From an uncultured Prevotellaceae bacterium (GTDB lineage Bacteria; Bacteroidota; Bacteroidia; Bacteroidales; Bacteroidaceae): a stretch of DNA of 62,771 nucleotides. This document shows, piece after piece, positions 35,898-43,910 of the stretch. Every line of letters starts with the position of its first letter. Position 1 is the stretch's first letter. The notes under the pieces are model-generated. The model saw only the letters and a program-made list of their open reading frames with translations, did no database searches and had not been told where the DNA came from. Position numbers and translations under genes: made by a program. The stretch covers positions 1-62,771 of the forward strand of contig CADADN010000047.1 in assembly GCA_902786665.1 (NCBI GenBank), read 5' to 3'.

Positions 35898-38800
35898 CTA
35901 CAGCCCGGTGTCGATTAAGGAGCGGAACTGCTGAATGCCCTGATGGTTGTTGTCGAGGGCCTCCACTTCGGCGAGATACTTCATGGCGTGGTCGATGTCG
36001 CCCATGCCGTAGTATCCGAGGGCGAGCATGTATTTGCAATGGACGAGGTTCTTGAGGTCAAGGTCGGCATTGCCTTCCCAGATGAGGAGGTCGGGCAGCG
36101 AGACGGCGAAATAGTCCATCACCTGCTTCTCGAAGACATGCTGCTTGCCGTAGTTGATGAGTTTGAAAAATCGCCCATGCGCCTCGCCATCACGCCCGAG
36201 TTTGCGGAGCGCCATACCCTGGTAGAAGATTTTGTCGGGTTTTGCGTCGTTATAGTACATCGCAGCAGCTGGTTGCTGAGGTCCCTTGGTGGCCTTCTCC
36301 CAACATTCGACGGCCTTCTCCTTCCTTCCCGATGCATCGTATGCAATGCCGAGCAGATAATGGAAGTCGTTCTCCTGTGCGCCAAAAAGTTTTCCCTCTC
36401 CGAGGTGATGAGGATACTCGAGGCACTCGTTGAGCAAATTGATGGCTTTCTCGTAATCCTTTTCCACGATGGCCTTCTTGGCGAGTTCCACGCGACAAAT
36501 CTGGTATTGGGCAGTCACCTTGCCTTCCCCGCCCTCCCATGGGTGGAAGATATGAGCATCCAATTTCCTCATGGCCTCCTCGTAGGCTCCCGTTTGGTTG
36601 AGCAAGGTGATTTCCTCGAGTACGAGGTCGTCACGCTGCTGGATGAGTTCGGGATACTGTTGCAAGAAGATGAGACGTCCGGCGTGTGGTTTGTGCAACC
36701 GCTTGTAGAGTTGGTCGAGTTCCATCAGCACGCGTGAGTCGCTCTCGTCCAACAGAAACGCCCTCTCCATGAATTGCAGCGCCTCCTCTTGGCGACCTTG
36801 CTTGTTGCATCTTGCGAGAGCGAGGTTGCGCCATACAGTGGGGAACTCCGGGTCGAGTTCCACGGAGCATTCCCAGTTGTCTATGGCGAGGTCATACTGC
36901 CTTGCGGCGTAATAGAGACATCCGAGGTAGTAAGGCGCCTTCGCCCCATCTGGATTGAGCCTCTTGGCGGCGTTGAGTGCGATGACGGCTTCTGGACGAT
37001 TGGGGAAGCAATAGGCAGAGTCTGCCTTCTCCGCTTCTTCGTAACGGCCAAGGTAATAGTAGGTCATGGGAGTGACCGCCCCCACGCTGATGGCGATGTC
37101 CCACAACGCCTTGGCCTCTTCGTCGAGACCCGCTGCACGATAATCAAGTGCTATTTCATCATAGTTGTCTGCCGACTGGCGCATCATCACTTTCATTTCT
37201 TCCAGCACCGCCTCGTCGTTGGTCAACAGATATTTCTCATAGCGACATCCATAGTTGAAAAGGTCGATTTTCAGAGATTTGTCAATAAATGACAACGCCT
37301 CGGTCTTCTCATCCAGATACCTGAGGATGGCGGCCTTCAGCGCCCGTGCCTTGTGGTTGTGCCAGTTGTTCTCCAAGCAACGGTCTATCTCGTCGAGGGC
37401 ATCCTCGAAACGGCGCTGCCTCACGCTGACCTTGGCGGCCTCGAAATACCCGGCATCCGCCCACGCCTTGTTCCACGTGGACTTCCAGAAGCACTCATAG
37501 GCCTCATCCACCTTGCCCTGGTATTTCAAGGCGAGTCCGAGGTTGTAGATGGGTTCCCCGTCATAGGGATTGGGGTTGCGTTTGGTGATGAGTCTCACAG
37601 CCTTACGCAAGAAACTCTCCGCCCTTTCAAACCGCCCCTTGCGGATGAGCCACAATCCCAATGCGTTGAGGCAACGGATGTCGTTCGGGTCGCGTCGCAA
37701 GGCTTCTTCATAGTAGTCGACGGGACTCCATGTGGCGTGTCGATACTGCTCCAGGTGGAGTCCTGTCAGATAGAGTTGTTCATTGGTCTTCACCTCGGCA
37801 GGGGGCAATGCAGCCTCTGCACTGTCGGGGATGGGACGTATCTCGTCGGGTTCTGCATGCCATCGCAGCACACTCCGCTTCCCGTATGGAAAGGTTTTCT
37901 CAATGTCGAAAGTCAATTCACCAAATTGCGCATCCTTCACATCAACCGTCTCCGTCATCACTTCTTCCGGTGAAATCGTCACCTCCTTTTGGTAATAAAC
38001 CTCCCCGTTGTCATTACTCAGCGTCAAGCAGACAGTCTGCTTCGAGGTGGCGAAGACCTTGAAGCAAACTTTTCCTTCAGCAATTTCATTGATGTTGAAC
38101 ACCAGGTCTTTCGAGGCCTCCTTCACCACGCCCAGTTCGCGATAGGGCATGAAATACTGCACGAAGCGCTTTTCCTCGTATGGCATCAACCAGGAGAAGT
38201 CGGGTTGGTTCTCAGTATATACCCCCGCCATCAGTTCGATGTATGGCCTGAAACCCTTTCTCACTCCCAACCGCCTTGCCTCCTCTGCCGACACCTCGTC
38301 GGTGAGGTTGCGGTCCCATGCCCGTCCGAAGTCGCCGTTGCCCCAAGTCCACTGCTTCTTCCCTGGTGAGTAATGATGGCTTGCCACATGGAGCATTCCC
38401 GCCTGAGTGTCGTTCTCGTAGCCCCCCTCGAAATTGAAGCGGGAGTTGATGCCCATATATGAGGTGGGCACGGGAATGTTGCGGTAGTTGGAGATGTCGA
38501 CACCCGCCGAATAGTCCATCTTGTAATAGGTTCCCGTGGCGATGGGGAACGAGGAGACAGCGCGTTTGCCGTGGTCGAAGACGGCATTGATATCGGGTGG
38601 GAACACACTTTGGTACTGGTCGTTGACCTCCACGGCGGGATTTGCCCACCAAAGGAAGGTCTGAGGAACGTCGGTGCGGTTGTACAGCCTGCCATGAATT
38701 TCAAGGTAGGAGCATCCGGGACGGAGGGTGAACCCCGCAGCCCCTCTCTGATGGAACATCTTCTCCATCTCGTTCACCCAGACGGTGACGGAGCCGTCGG

Positions 38801-39209
38801 CGTTTTCCTCTATCGTGGTGTCCACCGGCATGAAGGTGGAGGGACGGTGGTGCTGCGGCCAGTTGAACTCTATCCCACCCGATATCCATGGACCGGCAAG
38901 TCCCACGAGGGCAGGTTTGACGACATGGTTGTAATAGATGAAATGGCGCTTCTTGAGCTTGTCGTAGGCCATCTGGACACGCCCGCCGAGTTCCGGTAGC
39001 ACCATTACCTTGATGTATTCGTTTTCCAACCAGATGGCCTGGTATTCCTTGTCCACCTTCTCGTCGGAAATAGACTCGATGACGGGGTAAGGATAAACCA
39101 CTCCGCTTGAACCTTGATAGACACGTTTCTCCAAGAACATCGGGTTCTTCTCAGGCTTCCCCACCTCGTAAGTGGGAATGGTCACCTGTTCTCTCCAAAC
39201 CGTTACCAT
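35898..39209 (-). CDS. DUF5107 / TPR-repeat protein
   Basis: The 1103-residue protein has no signal peptide. The N-terminal part (~30-330) matches the DUF5107 region found in Bacteroidetes carbohydrate loci (VMVLPELGGRVQMAYDKL, GIEFNWPQHHRPSTFMPVD, GTYYKMDYSAGVDIS), which looks like a galactose-mutarotase-type sandwich. A second sandwich follows (~350-450). From ~480 onward tetratricopeptide-like helices repeat (LNALGLWLIRKGRFERAE, EPIYNLGLALKYQGKVDEAY, APYYLGCLYYAARQYDLA). It probably acts in the cytosol on sugars or oligosaccharides. The sugar-porter gene upstream on the same strand (461 bp apart) supports a sugar-use role; the reaction is unknown. Confidence 0.82.
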   Translation of the reverse strand: MVTVWREQVTIPTYEVGKPEKNPMFLEKRVYQGSSGVVYPYPVIESISDEKVDKEYQAIWLENEYIKVMVLPELGGRVQMAYDKLKKRHFIYYNHVVKPALVGLAGPWISGGIEFNWPQHHRPSTFMPVDTTIEENADGSVTVWVNEMEKMFHQRGAAGFTLRPGCSYLEIHGRLYNRTDVPQTFLWWANPAVEVNDQYQSVFPPDINAVFDHGKRAVSSFPIATGTYYKMDYSAGVDISNYRNIPVPTSYMGINSRFNFEGGYENDTQAGMLHVASHHYSPGKKQWTWGNGDFGRAWDRNLTDEVSAEEARRLGVRKGFRPYIELMAGVYTENQPDFSWLMPYEEKRFVQYFMPYRELGVVKEASKDLVFNINEIAEGKVCFKVFATSKQTVCLTLSNDNGEVYYQKEVTISPEEVMTETVDVKDAQFGELTFDIEKTFPYGKRSVLRWHAEPDEIRPIPDSAEAALPPAEVKTNEQLYLTGLHLEQYRHATWSPVDYYEEALRRDPNDIRCLNALGLWLIRKGRFERAESFLRKAVRLITKRNPNPYDGEPIYNLGLALKYQGKVDEAYECFWKSTWNKAWADAGYFEAAKVSVRQRRFEDALDEIDRCLENNWHNHKARALKAAILRYLDEKTEALSFIDKSLKIDLFNYGCRYEKYLLTNDEAVLEEMKVMMRQSADNYDEIALDYRAAGLDEEAKALWDIAISVGAVTPMTYYYLGRYEEAEKADSAYCFPNRPEAVIALNAAKRLNPDGAKAPYYLGCLYYAARQYDLAIDNWECSVELDPEFPTVWRNLALARCNKQGRQEEALQFMERAFLLDESDSRVLMELDQLYKRLHKPHAGRLIFLQQYPELIQQRDDLVLEEITLLNQTGAYEEAMRKLDAHIFHPWEGGEGKVTAQYQICRVELAKKAIVEKDYEKAINLLNECLEYPHHLGEGKLFGAQENDFHYLLGIAYDASGRKEKAVECWEKATKGPQQPAAAMYYNDAKPDKIFYQGMALRKLGRDGEAHGRFFKLINYGKQHVFEKQVMDYFAVSLPDLLIWEGNADLDLKNLVHCKYMLALGYYGMGDIDHAMKYLAEVEALDNNHQGIQQFRSLIDTGL

Positions 39210-39389
39210 AATTAATAATTGATAATTAATAATTTATAATTATTCTCTACTTTCTGAAGTTAAAGGGGAGTTAAAAGGAAATTAAAGGGGAGTTAAAGGG
39301 ACATATGTACTCTTTTTCTGCCTTTTGAGTGGAAATGATGAATTCCCTACTTCTTTAAAACCCTAACCAGATAGTCAAATTTTAAACCT

Positions 39390-39668
39390 TAACCGGATAG
39401 TCAAAGACCCCACCCCTGCCCCTCCCCTCGAGGGGAGGGGATATGCGCACCGACCTTTTGCTCACGGGCGCATTGTTCGATGGGAAGTAAATTTTCAATC
39501 TTCAATCTTCAAAGTTGCGATTAAGCGAGGGCAGACCAAGCTTGCTTGGAGTCTGCCGAGCGTGAGCAACTTCGGCCGCAGGCCAATCTTCAAAGTTGCG
39601 ATTAAGCGAGGGCAGACCAAGCTTGCTTGGAGTCTGCCGAGCGTGAGCAACTTCGGCCGCAGGCCAAT
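39390..39668. repeat. Dispersed G-rich element plus two tandem ~81-bp repeats
   Basis: The gap between the DUF5107 and transporter genes holds one copy of ACCCCACCCCTGCCCCTCCC plus its G-rich arm and GGATATGCGCACCGACC (39408-39452). Then come two copies of the unit AAAGTTGCGATTAAGCGAGG...GGCCGCAGGCCAA (39511 and 39592), inverted relative to 25914-26065. A/T-rich DNA at 39210-39389 has short GGGGAGTTAAA repeats. Confidence 0.8.
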
Positions 39669-39670
39669 TT

Positions 39671-40981
39671 TCAATCTTTCCCCACCAGTTCTTGCTCAAG
39701 TTGCTCCAAACTCTTGCCCTTGGTTTCAGGACAGTAGCGGTAGAGGAAGAAGAAGGCGCAGACGCAGATGGCGGAATATATCCAGAAGGAGCCGTAGGTG
39801 CCGAGTGCAGCATTCATCGGGGGGAAGGAGAAGGTGAGTGTGCAACATCCCACCCAGAGCGCGAAGGTGCAGGTGGCCATGGCAACACCCCTGATGCGGT
39901 TGGGGAAGATTTCAGCGAGGAGCGTCCATGTGACGGGTCCGAGGGTCATAGCATAGACGGAGATGGCCGCCACGACGAGAATCACCATCAGCACTCCTTT
40001 CATACCGATGAAGTAGCAGGTGCCAAGAGTGAGGTAGATGATGCCGAGTCCGCCGGCACCGATGAGGATGAGTGTGCGACGCCCCCATTTCTCGATGGTG
40101 TAGAGGGCGACAAAAGTGAAAATGACATTGGCTATGCCGGTGATGACAATGTCGATGAACATGCCGTCGACATCATATCCGGCACCCACGAAGATTTCCT
40201 GTGCATAGTTGAAGATGACGTTGGTGCCACACCACTGTTGGAAAACAGCGATGACAAGACCGAGCAGCAACACCTTGCCATATTTGTGTTGGAAGAGTTC
40301 ACTTAATCCTGCCTCGGCCAAATTGTCCTTCTTGTCTTGTGAGGCAGATGCCGCCTTCAACTTCAGATAGACAGGACTTTCCGGGATGAAGAAGCACATG
40401 ATGAGGAAGAGCGCGGCGGGCAGGGTCTCTGCCCAGAACATCCATCGCCATCCCCACTCCACATCCCAAGCCTGGTTGGCGGGAATGCTAGTGTCGCGTG
40501 CCAGCAGCATGTTCACCACTTGTGCTGCGAGGATGCCGAGCACAATGGTCATCTGGTTGAGACTGACCATACGTCCGCGAATCTCTGGGGGACTGACCTC
40601 GGCGATGTACATCGGAGCCAATGCGCTTGCCACACCAATGCCCACGCCGCCTATGAAGCGGGCGATGTTGAAGAGGGTGAAGTCATCGAACAGTCCCGTG
40701 GCGACGGCGGAAACGGTGAAGAGTACCGCCGAAAACATGAGCAACGGCTTACGACCAAACTTGTCGGCAGCAGCTCCCGCCACCATGGCGCCCACGAGAC
40801 ATCCCACGAGTGCAGCACTCATCGCCACGCCCTGCATCACTGGCGATTGATCGATGGCGAAGAAAAGTTCATAAAACGGTTTTGCACCTCCTATCACCAC
40901 CCAGTCGTAACCGAAGAGCAGTCCGCCCATCGCTGATACTAGGCAGATGAAATAGAGGAATCCTTTGTTGTATTTTTGCAT
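39671..40981 (-). CDS. Sugar-porter family MFS transporter
   Basis: The protein (~436 residues from ATG 40981, MQKYNKGFLYFICLVSAMGG) has 12 predicted membrane segments and sugar-porter signatures: GGLLFGYDWVVIGGA in helix 1, GRKPLLMFSA, RFIGGVGIGVASALAPMYIAE, PPEIRGRMVSLNQ, PESPVYL after helix 6, and the closing PETKGKSLEQLE. It imports a monosaccharide with protons across the inner membrane. The frame extends upstream to 41128, but the promoter at 41018-41048 lies inside that extension, so 40981 is the start. Confidence 0.92.
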   Translation of the reverse strand: MQKYNKGFLYFICLVSAMGGLLFGYDWVVIGGAKPFYELFFAIDQSPVMQGVAMSAALVGCLVGAMVAGAAADKFGRKPLLMFSAVLFTVSAVATGLFDDFTLFNIARFIGGVGIGVASALAPMYIAEVSPPEIRGRMVSLNQMTIVLGILAAQVVNMLLARDTSIPANQAWDVEWGWRWMFWAETLPAALFLIMCFFIPESPVYLKLKAASASQDKKDNLAEAGLSELFQHKYGKVLLLGLVIAVFQQWCGTNVIFNYAQEIFVGAGYDVDGMFIDIVITGIANVIFTFVALYTIEKWGRRTLILIGAGGLGIIYLTLGTCYFIGMKGVLMVILVVAAISVYAMTLGPVTWTLLAEIFPNRIRGVAMATCTFALWVGCCTLTFSFPPMNAALGTYGSFWIYSAICVCAFFFLYRYCPETKGKSLEQLEQELVGKD

Positions 40982-41017
40982 ATGGCAGTGATTTTTGAAA
41001 TCTTCCACGAATGTTTG

Positions 41018-41048
41018 CAAAAATACGAAAAACTGAGGGAAACGCAAA
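41018..41048 (-). promoter_or_regulatory. Promoter of the sugar transporter gene
   Basis: On the minus strand TTTG (41048-41045), 19 bp, TATTTTTG (41025-41018): an excellent fit to the Bacteroidetes consensus, 37 bp before ATG 40981. It also fixes the start codon. Confidence 0.75.
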
Positions 41049-41111
41049 GAAAACGTATGTTTTTTTGGTACGTTTTTCAAGGATAAGTTTCGGATATTCC
41101 ACCCTATTGTT

Positions 41112-41142
41112 ATTGTGATATCAAACAAATTTCATATATTTG
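41112..41142 (+). promoter_or_regulatory. Promoter of the FtsZ-C-like gene
   Basis: ATTG (TTG 41113-41115), 19 bp, TATATTTG (41135-41142). Divergent from the transporter promoter, about 65 bp away. Confidence 0.65.
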
Positions 41143-41159
41143 CACTGAAAATCTGATGC

Positions 41160-41687
41160 TTGACAAATAGTTTTCCTTTATCAAGGATTTCAAATGCAAG
41201 TATCACCATCCAGAATGATGAAGAAGATGTGGTGATTGCGCCCAGCATGAACAAGGAGAATAAAAATCTCAGAACAATGATAATAATTGAAAAACCAATC
41301 ACAGAGGCCCAACTGAAAGAAATGGCCGGCCTCATTTTAGACGAAGAAGCCAAGACAGGCCTTGACATTCATGATTTGGAATGTGTCCTTAGAGGCAAGG
41401 AAGGCGTGCTGTATGAAGGACTGAACGACGAGGGAGAAGCCAACGCCCTCTTCATGAGGCGTTTCTTTGACGAACTGATACATAAAGAAGAGGTGAGAAA
41501 ATGCTCCTTTCTCCTTGTCAATATCGGCATGGCCGCAGAAAGCCCTTTGATGATGGATGACATGAATGCCCTCCATGAATTCTTCGAATCTTTCGACAAT
41601 GACGACATGGAAATGAAATGGGGCATAAAAACCAACTCAGAGGGCTTAGGCATGAGCATGCTCGTCATATGCACACACTACATCTAA
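41160..41687 (+). CDS. Small protein resembling the FtsZ C-terminal domain
   Basis: Up to 175 residues. The order of segments resembles the C-terminal regulatory half of FtsZ: a Gly/Glu helix (LYEGLNDEGEANALFMRRFF), strand VRKCSFLLVNIGMAAESPLM, helix MDDMNALHEFFESF, strand EMKWGIKTNSEG and final strand LGMSMLVICTHYI (compare 'VLVNITG..dL...E', 'IIFG', 'VTVIAT'). No GTP-binding half is present. The frame opens with TTG at 41160, just after the promoter; ATG at 41247 or 41277 (MIIIEKPIT) are alternatives, though the residues before them look coding (NASITIQNDEEDVVIAPS). It could modulate division or be an unrelated fold of similar pattern. Confidence 0.55.
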   Translation: MTNSFPLSRISNASITIQNDEEDVVIAPSMNKENKNLRTMIIIEKPITEAQLKEMAGLILDEEAKTGLDIHDLECVLRGKEGVLYEGLNDEGEANALFMRRFFDELIHKEEVRKCSFLLVNIGMAAESPLMMDDMNALHEFFESFDNDDMEMKWGIKTNSEGLGMSMLVICTHYI

Positions 41688-41820
41688 AAGCAACGAGCGA
41701 AAGAGAGCATGGTTCTCATGGCTACGTGCCATGCTTCAACACGTCGTCACTATCTTCAACATATTGATTGACAATTGCTATTGCATAACGATAACTTAAA
41801 CAATAATAAAAGAGCAAGAT

Positions 41821-42462
41821 ATGAAACCATCAAAAGAAACAAGAGTTATGAAAGATGCGGAAAAAACCCCTTGTTTCCAATTATGGGGCGAGGACAAATT
41901 CTCCCATGAAACCTATTTCTGCAATGTTTACATGCACCGTTCCTCTGCCAACAGAGCCAAAAGAAGGCATGAGGCAAAGGCAAAAGAACGGGGGGCGGGT
42001 GAACTGATGGACTCCTATTGGATCAAACCCATGACTTTGGCGGAGCATCTGCGTTGGCTTCGAGAGGAAAAGTCTCAAAAAGAGAAGACGTGGAAAGAGA
42101 TAGACCGCCACAAGGCATATATCAACAGGGTCATGCCAGAATTCATTTCTTTTCTCAAGGAATCACATCATCACCCCGGGGCGTGCTCCTTCACTCTACC
42201 GGAAAATGGAGAGTCCTACAACATCACCTCACTGACTGTTGAATTCATTCAACAATACTTGAACCAGACAGAATACGAACTCAAAGTCAAAATGCAATTC
42301 AACAATAATTGGAAAGCAGCAAAACTGACTACAAGATCGCTTTCTCTTAAAGACGGCACCTTGGAAGAGATACAAAAGATGAATATCACGAAACATCAGC
42401 ACCTCCCATATTTGAAAGACTTCTTCCACGAGACCATCACGAAGTATTTCTTAGGTGACTAA
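41821..42462 (+). CDS. Hypothetical cytosolic protein
   Basis: The 213-residue protein is hydrophilic with no signal peptide or membrane segment. It begins MKPSKETRVMKDAEKTPCFQ and has a basic helical stretch (SSANRAKRRHEAKAKERGAG) and a possible coiled part (LRWLREEKSQKEKTWKEIDRH). No family is recognised. It follows the FtsZ-C-like gene by 133 bp, which include a 7-bp stem AGCATGG/CCATGCT (41717-41746). The two may be expressed separately. Confidence 0.6.
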   Translation: MKPSKETRVMKDAEKTPCFQLWGEDKFSHETYFCNVYMHRSSANRAKRRHEAKAKERGAGELMDSYWIKPMTLAEHLRWLREEKSQKEKTWKEIDRHKAYINRVMPEFISFLKESHHHPGACSFTLPENGESYNITSLTVEFIQQYLNQTEYELKVKMQFNNNWKAAKLTTRSLSLKDGTLEEIQKMNITKHQHLPYLKDFFHETITKYFLGD

Positions 42463-42506
42463 GAGCAAGCAAAGAAACCATTACTAACCAAGTTGCAATA
42501 TCACGA

Positions 42507-42694
42507 ATTAGGGTGTCCAATTTGTTGTATCGACTTTTAATCAAAGACCCCACCCCAGCCCCTTTGCGGTCAGGCACAAGACCTGCCCCTACAGGGGAGG
42601 GGATATGCGCACCGACTGTTGGACAAGACCTCTTGGCAAAGAAAGCGAAACGTAATCTTTATTAAAAAACAGATTACAATATGGACACCCTAAT
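42507..42694. mobile_element. 188-bp MITE-like element with 13-bp ends and 5-bp target repeat
   Basis: ATTAGGGTGTCCA (42507-42519) and TGGACACCCTAAT (42682-42694) are perfect inverted ends, and CACGA flanks both sides directly (42502-42506, 42695-42699). Inside is one copy of the dispersed G-rich element (ACCCCACCCC ... GGGATATGCGCACCGAC, about 42547-42618) and one GACCTCTTGGC. No transposase is present. It looks like a non-autonomous transposon that captured or was invaded by the repeat. Confidence 0.65.
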
Positions 42695-42798
42695 CACGAA
42701 TTAAAGAATCATCGAATGATTGGCCATCCGTGACATAAATGCATTTCCCTTACTGAAGCATTGACCTGATTTTGGGCAAGAACAACAAAAAAACGTCA

Positions 42799-42862
42799 TT
42801 TTGCGTAAAATTTACGCAAAATATTTGGAGATTTGGAGCCAAAGCCTTATCTTTGCGTAAAA
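42799..42862 (+). promoter_or_regulatory. Promoter and palindromic operator of the A-T-R operon
   Basis: TTTG (42824-42827), 20 bp, TATCTTTG (42848-42855) is a strong promoter. Right before the -33 is a perfect 11-bp inverted repeat TTTTGCGTAAA-A-TTTACGCAAAA (42799-42821). Its half-site TTTGCGTAAAA recurs across the -7 box and start point (42852-42862). A dimeric repressor or activator that binds TTTGCGTAAA half-sites could control the operon. No regulator gene is adjacent. Confidence 0.7.
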
Positions 42863-42894
42863 ATAACATAAAAATATAAAAACAAGAGACTATC

Positions 42895-43014
42895 GTGGTC
42901 ATAAGCGGGAGTTTCACCCCTTCCACTTCGTCACACAAAAGGCTTACGAAGAAAGCTGTGAACGCATATGATGCGTATACCTTATTATTCAAACTCAAAC
43001 AGCAAGAAGAATGA
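42895..43014 (+). CDS. Candidate 39-residue leader peptide or first operon gene
   Basis: A GTG-started frame (VISGSFTPSTSSHKRLTKKA...) begins about 33 nt after the predicted start point. Its TGA overlaps the next gene's ATG in an ATGA junction, the usual sign of translational coupling. The peptide is basic and has no signal or known motif. It may be a real small protein, a leader that tunes translation, or chance. Confidence 0.3.
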   Translation: MVISGSFTPSTSSHKRLTKKAVNAYDAYTLLFKLKQQEE

Positions 43015-43910
43015 GAGCAATCATACTCAATCCATCATCAGTCACCTATAAAACCGACAGGGCCATACCCCAACTGACAAGCCTATATGATGTGCTTGTC
43101 AAAGTCTATTATGCAGGAATATGCAGAACAGATATCGGCATAGGAAAAGGAATAGTCCCGGCAAAAGAGAATATTGTGATGGGGCATGAGTTTTGTGGTA
43201 GAATCGCAGGTTTCCTGAATGGAGAAAGCGAAATGGACTATTGGAAGGTGGGCGACGTGGTCAGTGCCAACCCCATGTGCTTCGGCACAACAGGAGACAT
43301 CATGTGCGGCAAGGATTGCGATGGGGCATTTGCCGAGTATATCGCAGTTCCAAGCGGTGCATTGGTTCGCTTGCCACCCCATCTGCTCTCTCCATATGGT
43401 GCCTTTCTTGAACCGGTGGCAGCGGCACTTGCCCCATTGAAACATATCCATGGCAGGACCTGCCTATTCGGAGGAAGCAGGATAGCAGAACTCACATACC
43501 AGGTAGCCCGTGTCATGGGACATCGCGACATGGAAAGAGTCATCCATGCAAAAGACTTGGAGAGGAATTGTTACGACAGCATCATTGAGACGGAACCATC
43601 CCACATCGATGCCTGCCTCGATGCCCTAAAGCCAGGAGGAACGTTGGTGTTGAAGTCCAGGTCTTACATTCCCAGTTCTTTCACAGCCAACACGATTGCA
43701 ATGAAGGAGGTGTGCATAAAAGGTGCACGATATGGCGATTTCAATGTAGCCAGCCACATCTTGACAGCCGCATCCTGCCATATGTCAAACACACTCGATG
43801 CGAGCATGCTGTTTGGCAACATCTATGAACTATCACAGTTTGAGTCCGCCTTTGCGGAAGCAGAGCGTACGGGAAGCAAAAAGACGTTTTTCAAGACATG
43901 TGTGGAATAG
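43011..43910 (+). CDS. Short zinc-type alcohol dehydrogenase-like protein
   Basis: The 299-residue protein follows the medium-chain dehydrogenase plan: GroES-like half with GICRTDIGIGKG and VMGHEFCGRI (Cys and Glu/His of the catalytic zinc), GAFAEYIAVPS and LEPVAAAL. The structural four-Cys zinc loop is missing. The Rossmann half is shortened and lacks the usual GxGxxG (FGGSRIAELTYQVA instead), so cofactor binding is uncertain. Usual family length is ~340. As first full gene of the operon it may reduce the aldehyde released by the A-T-R protein, or oxidise a precursor alcohol. Its end overlaps asnB by 13 bp. Confidence 0.75.
   Translation: MRAIILNPSSVTYKTDRAIPQLTSLYDVLVKVYYAGICRTDIGIGKGIVPAKENIVMGHEFCGRIAGFLNGESEMDYWKVGDVVSANPMCFGTTGDIMCGKDCDGAFAEYIAVPSGALVRLPPHLLSPYGAFLEPVAAALAPLKHIHGRTCLFGGSRIAELTYQVARVMGHRDMERVIHAKDLERNCYDSIIETEPSHIDACLDALKPGGTLVLKSRSYIPSSFTANTIAMKEVCIKGARYGDFNVASHILTAASCHMSNTLDASMLFGNIYELSQFESAFAEAERTGSKKTFFKTCVE

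Noticed and set aside
35551-36039. Minus-strand ORF of 162 codons with HTKRPRQEV-type repeats
   Set aside because: It is the 13-bp minisatellite read as protein; part of it overlaps the DUF5107 gene in another frame.
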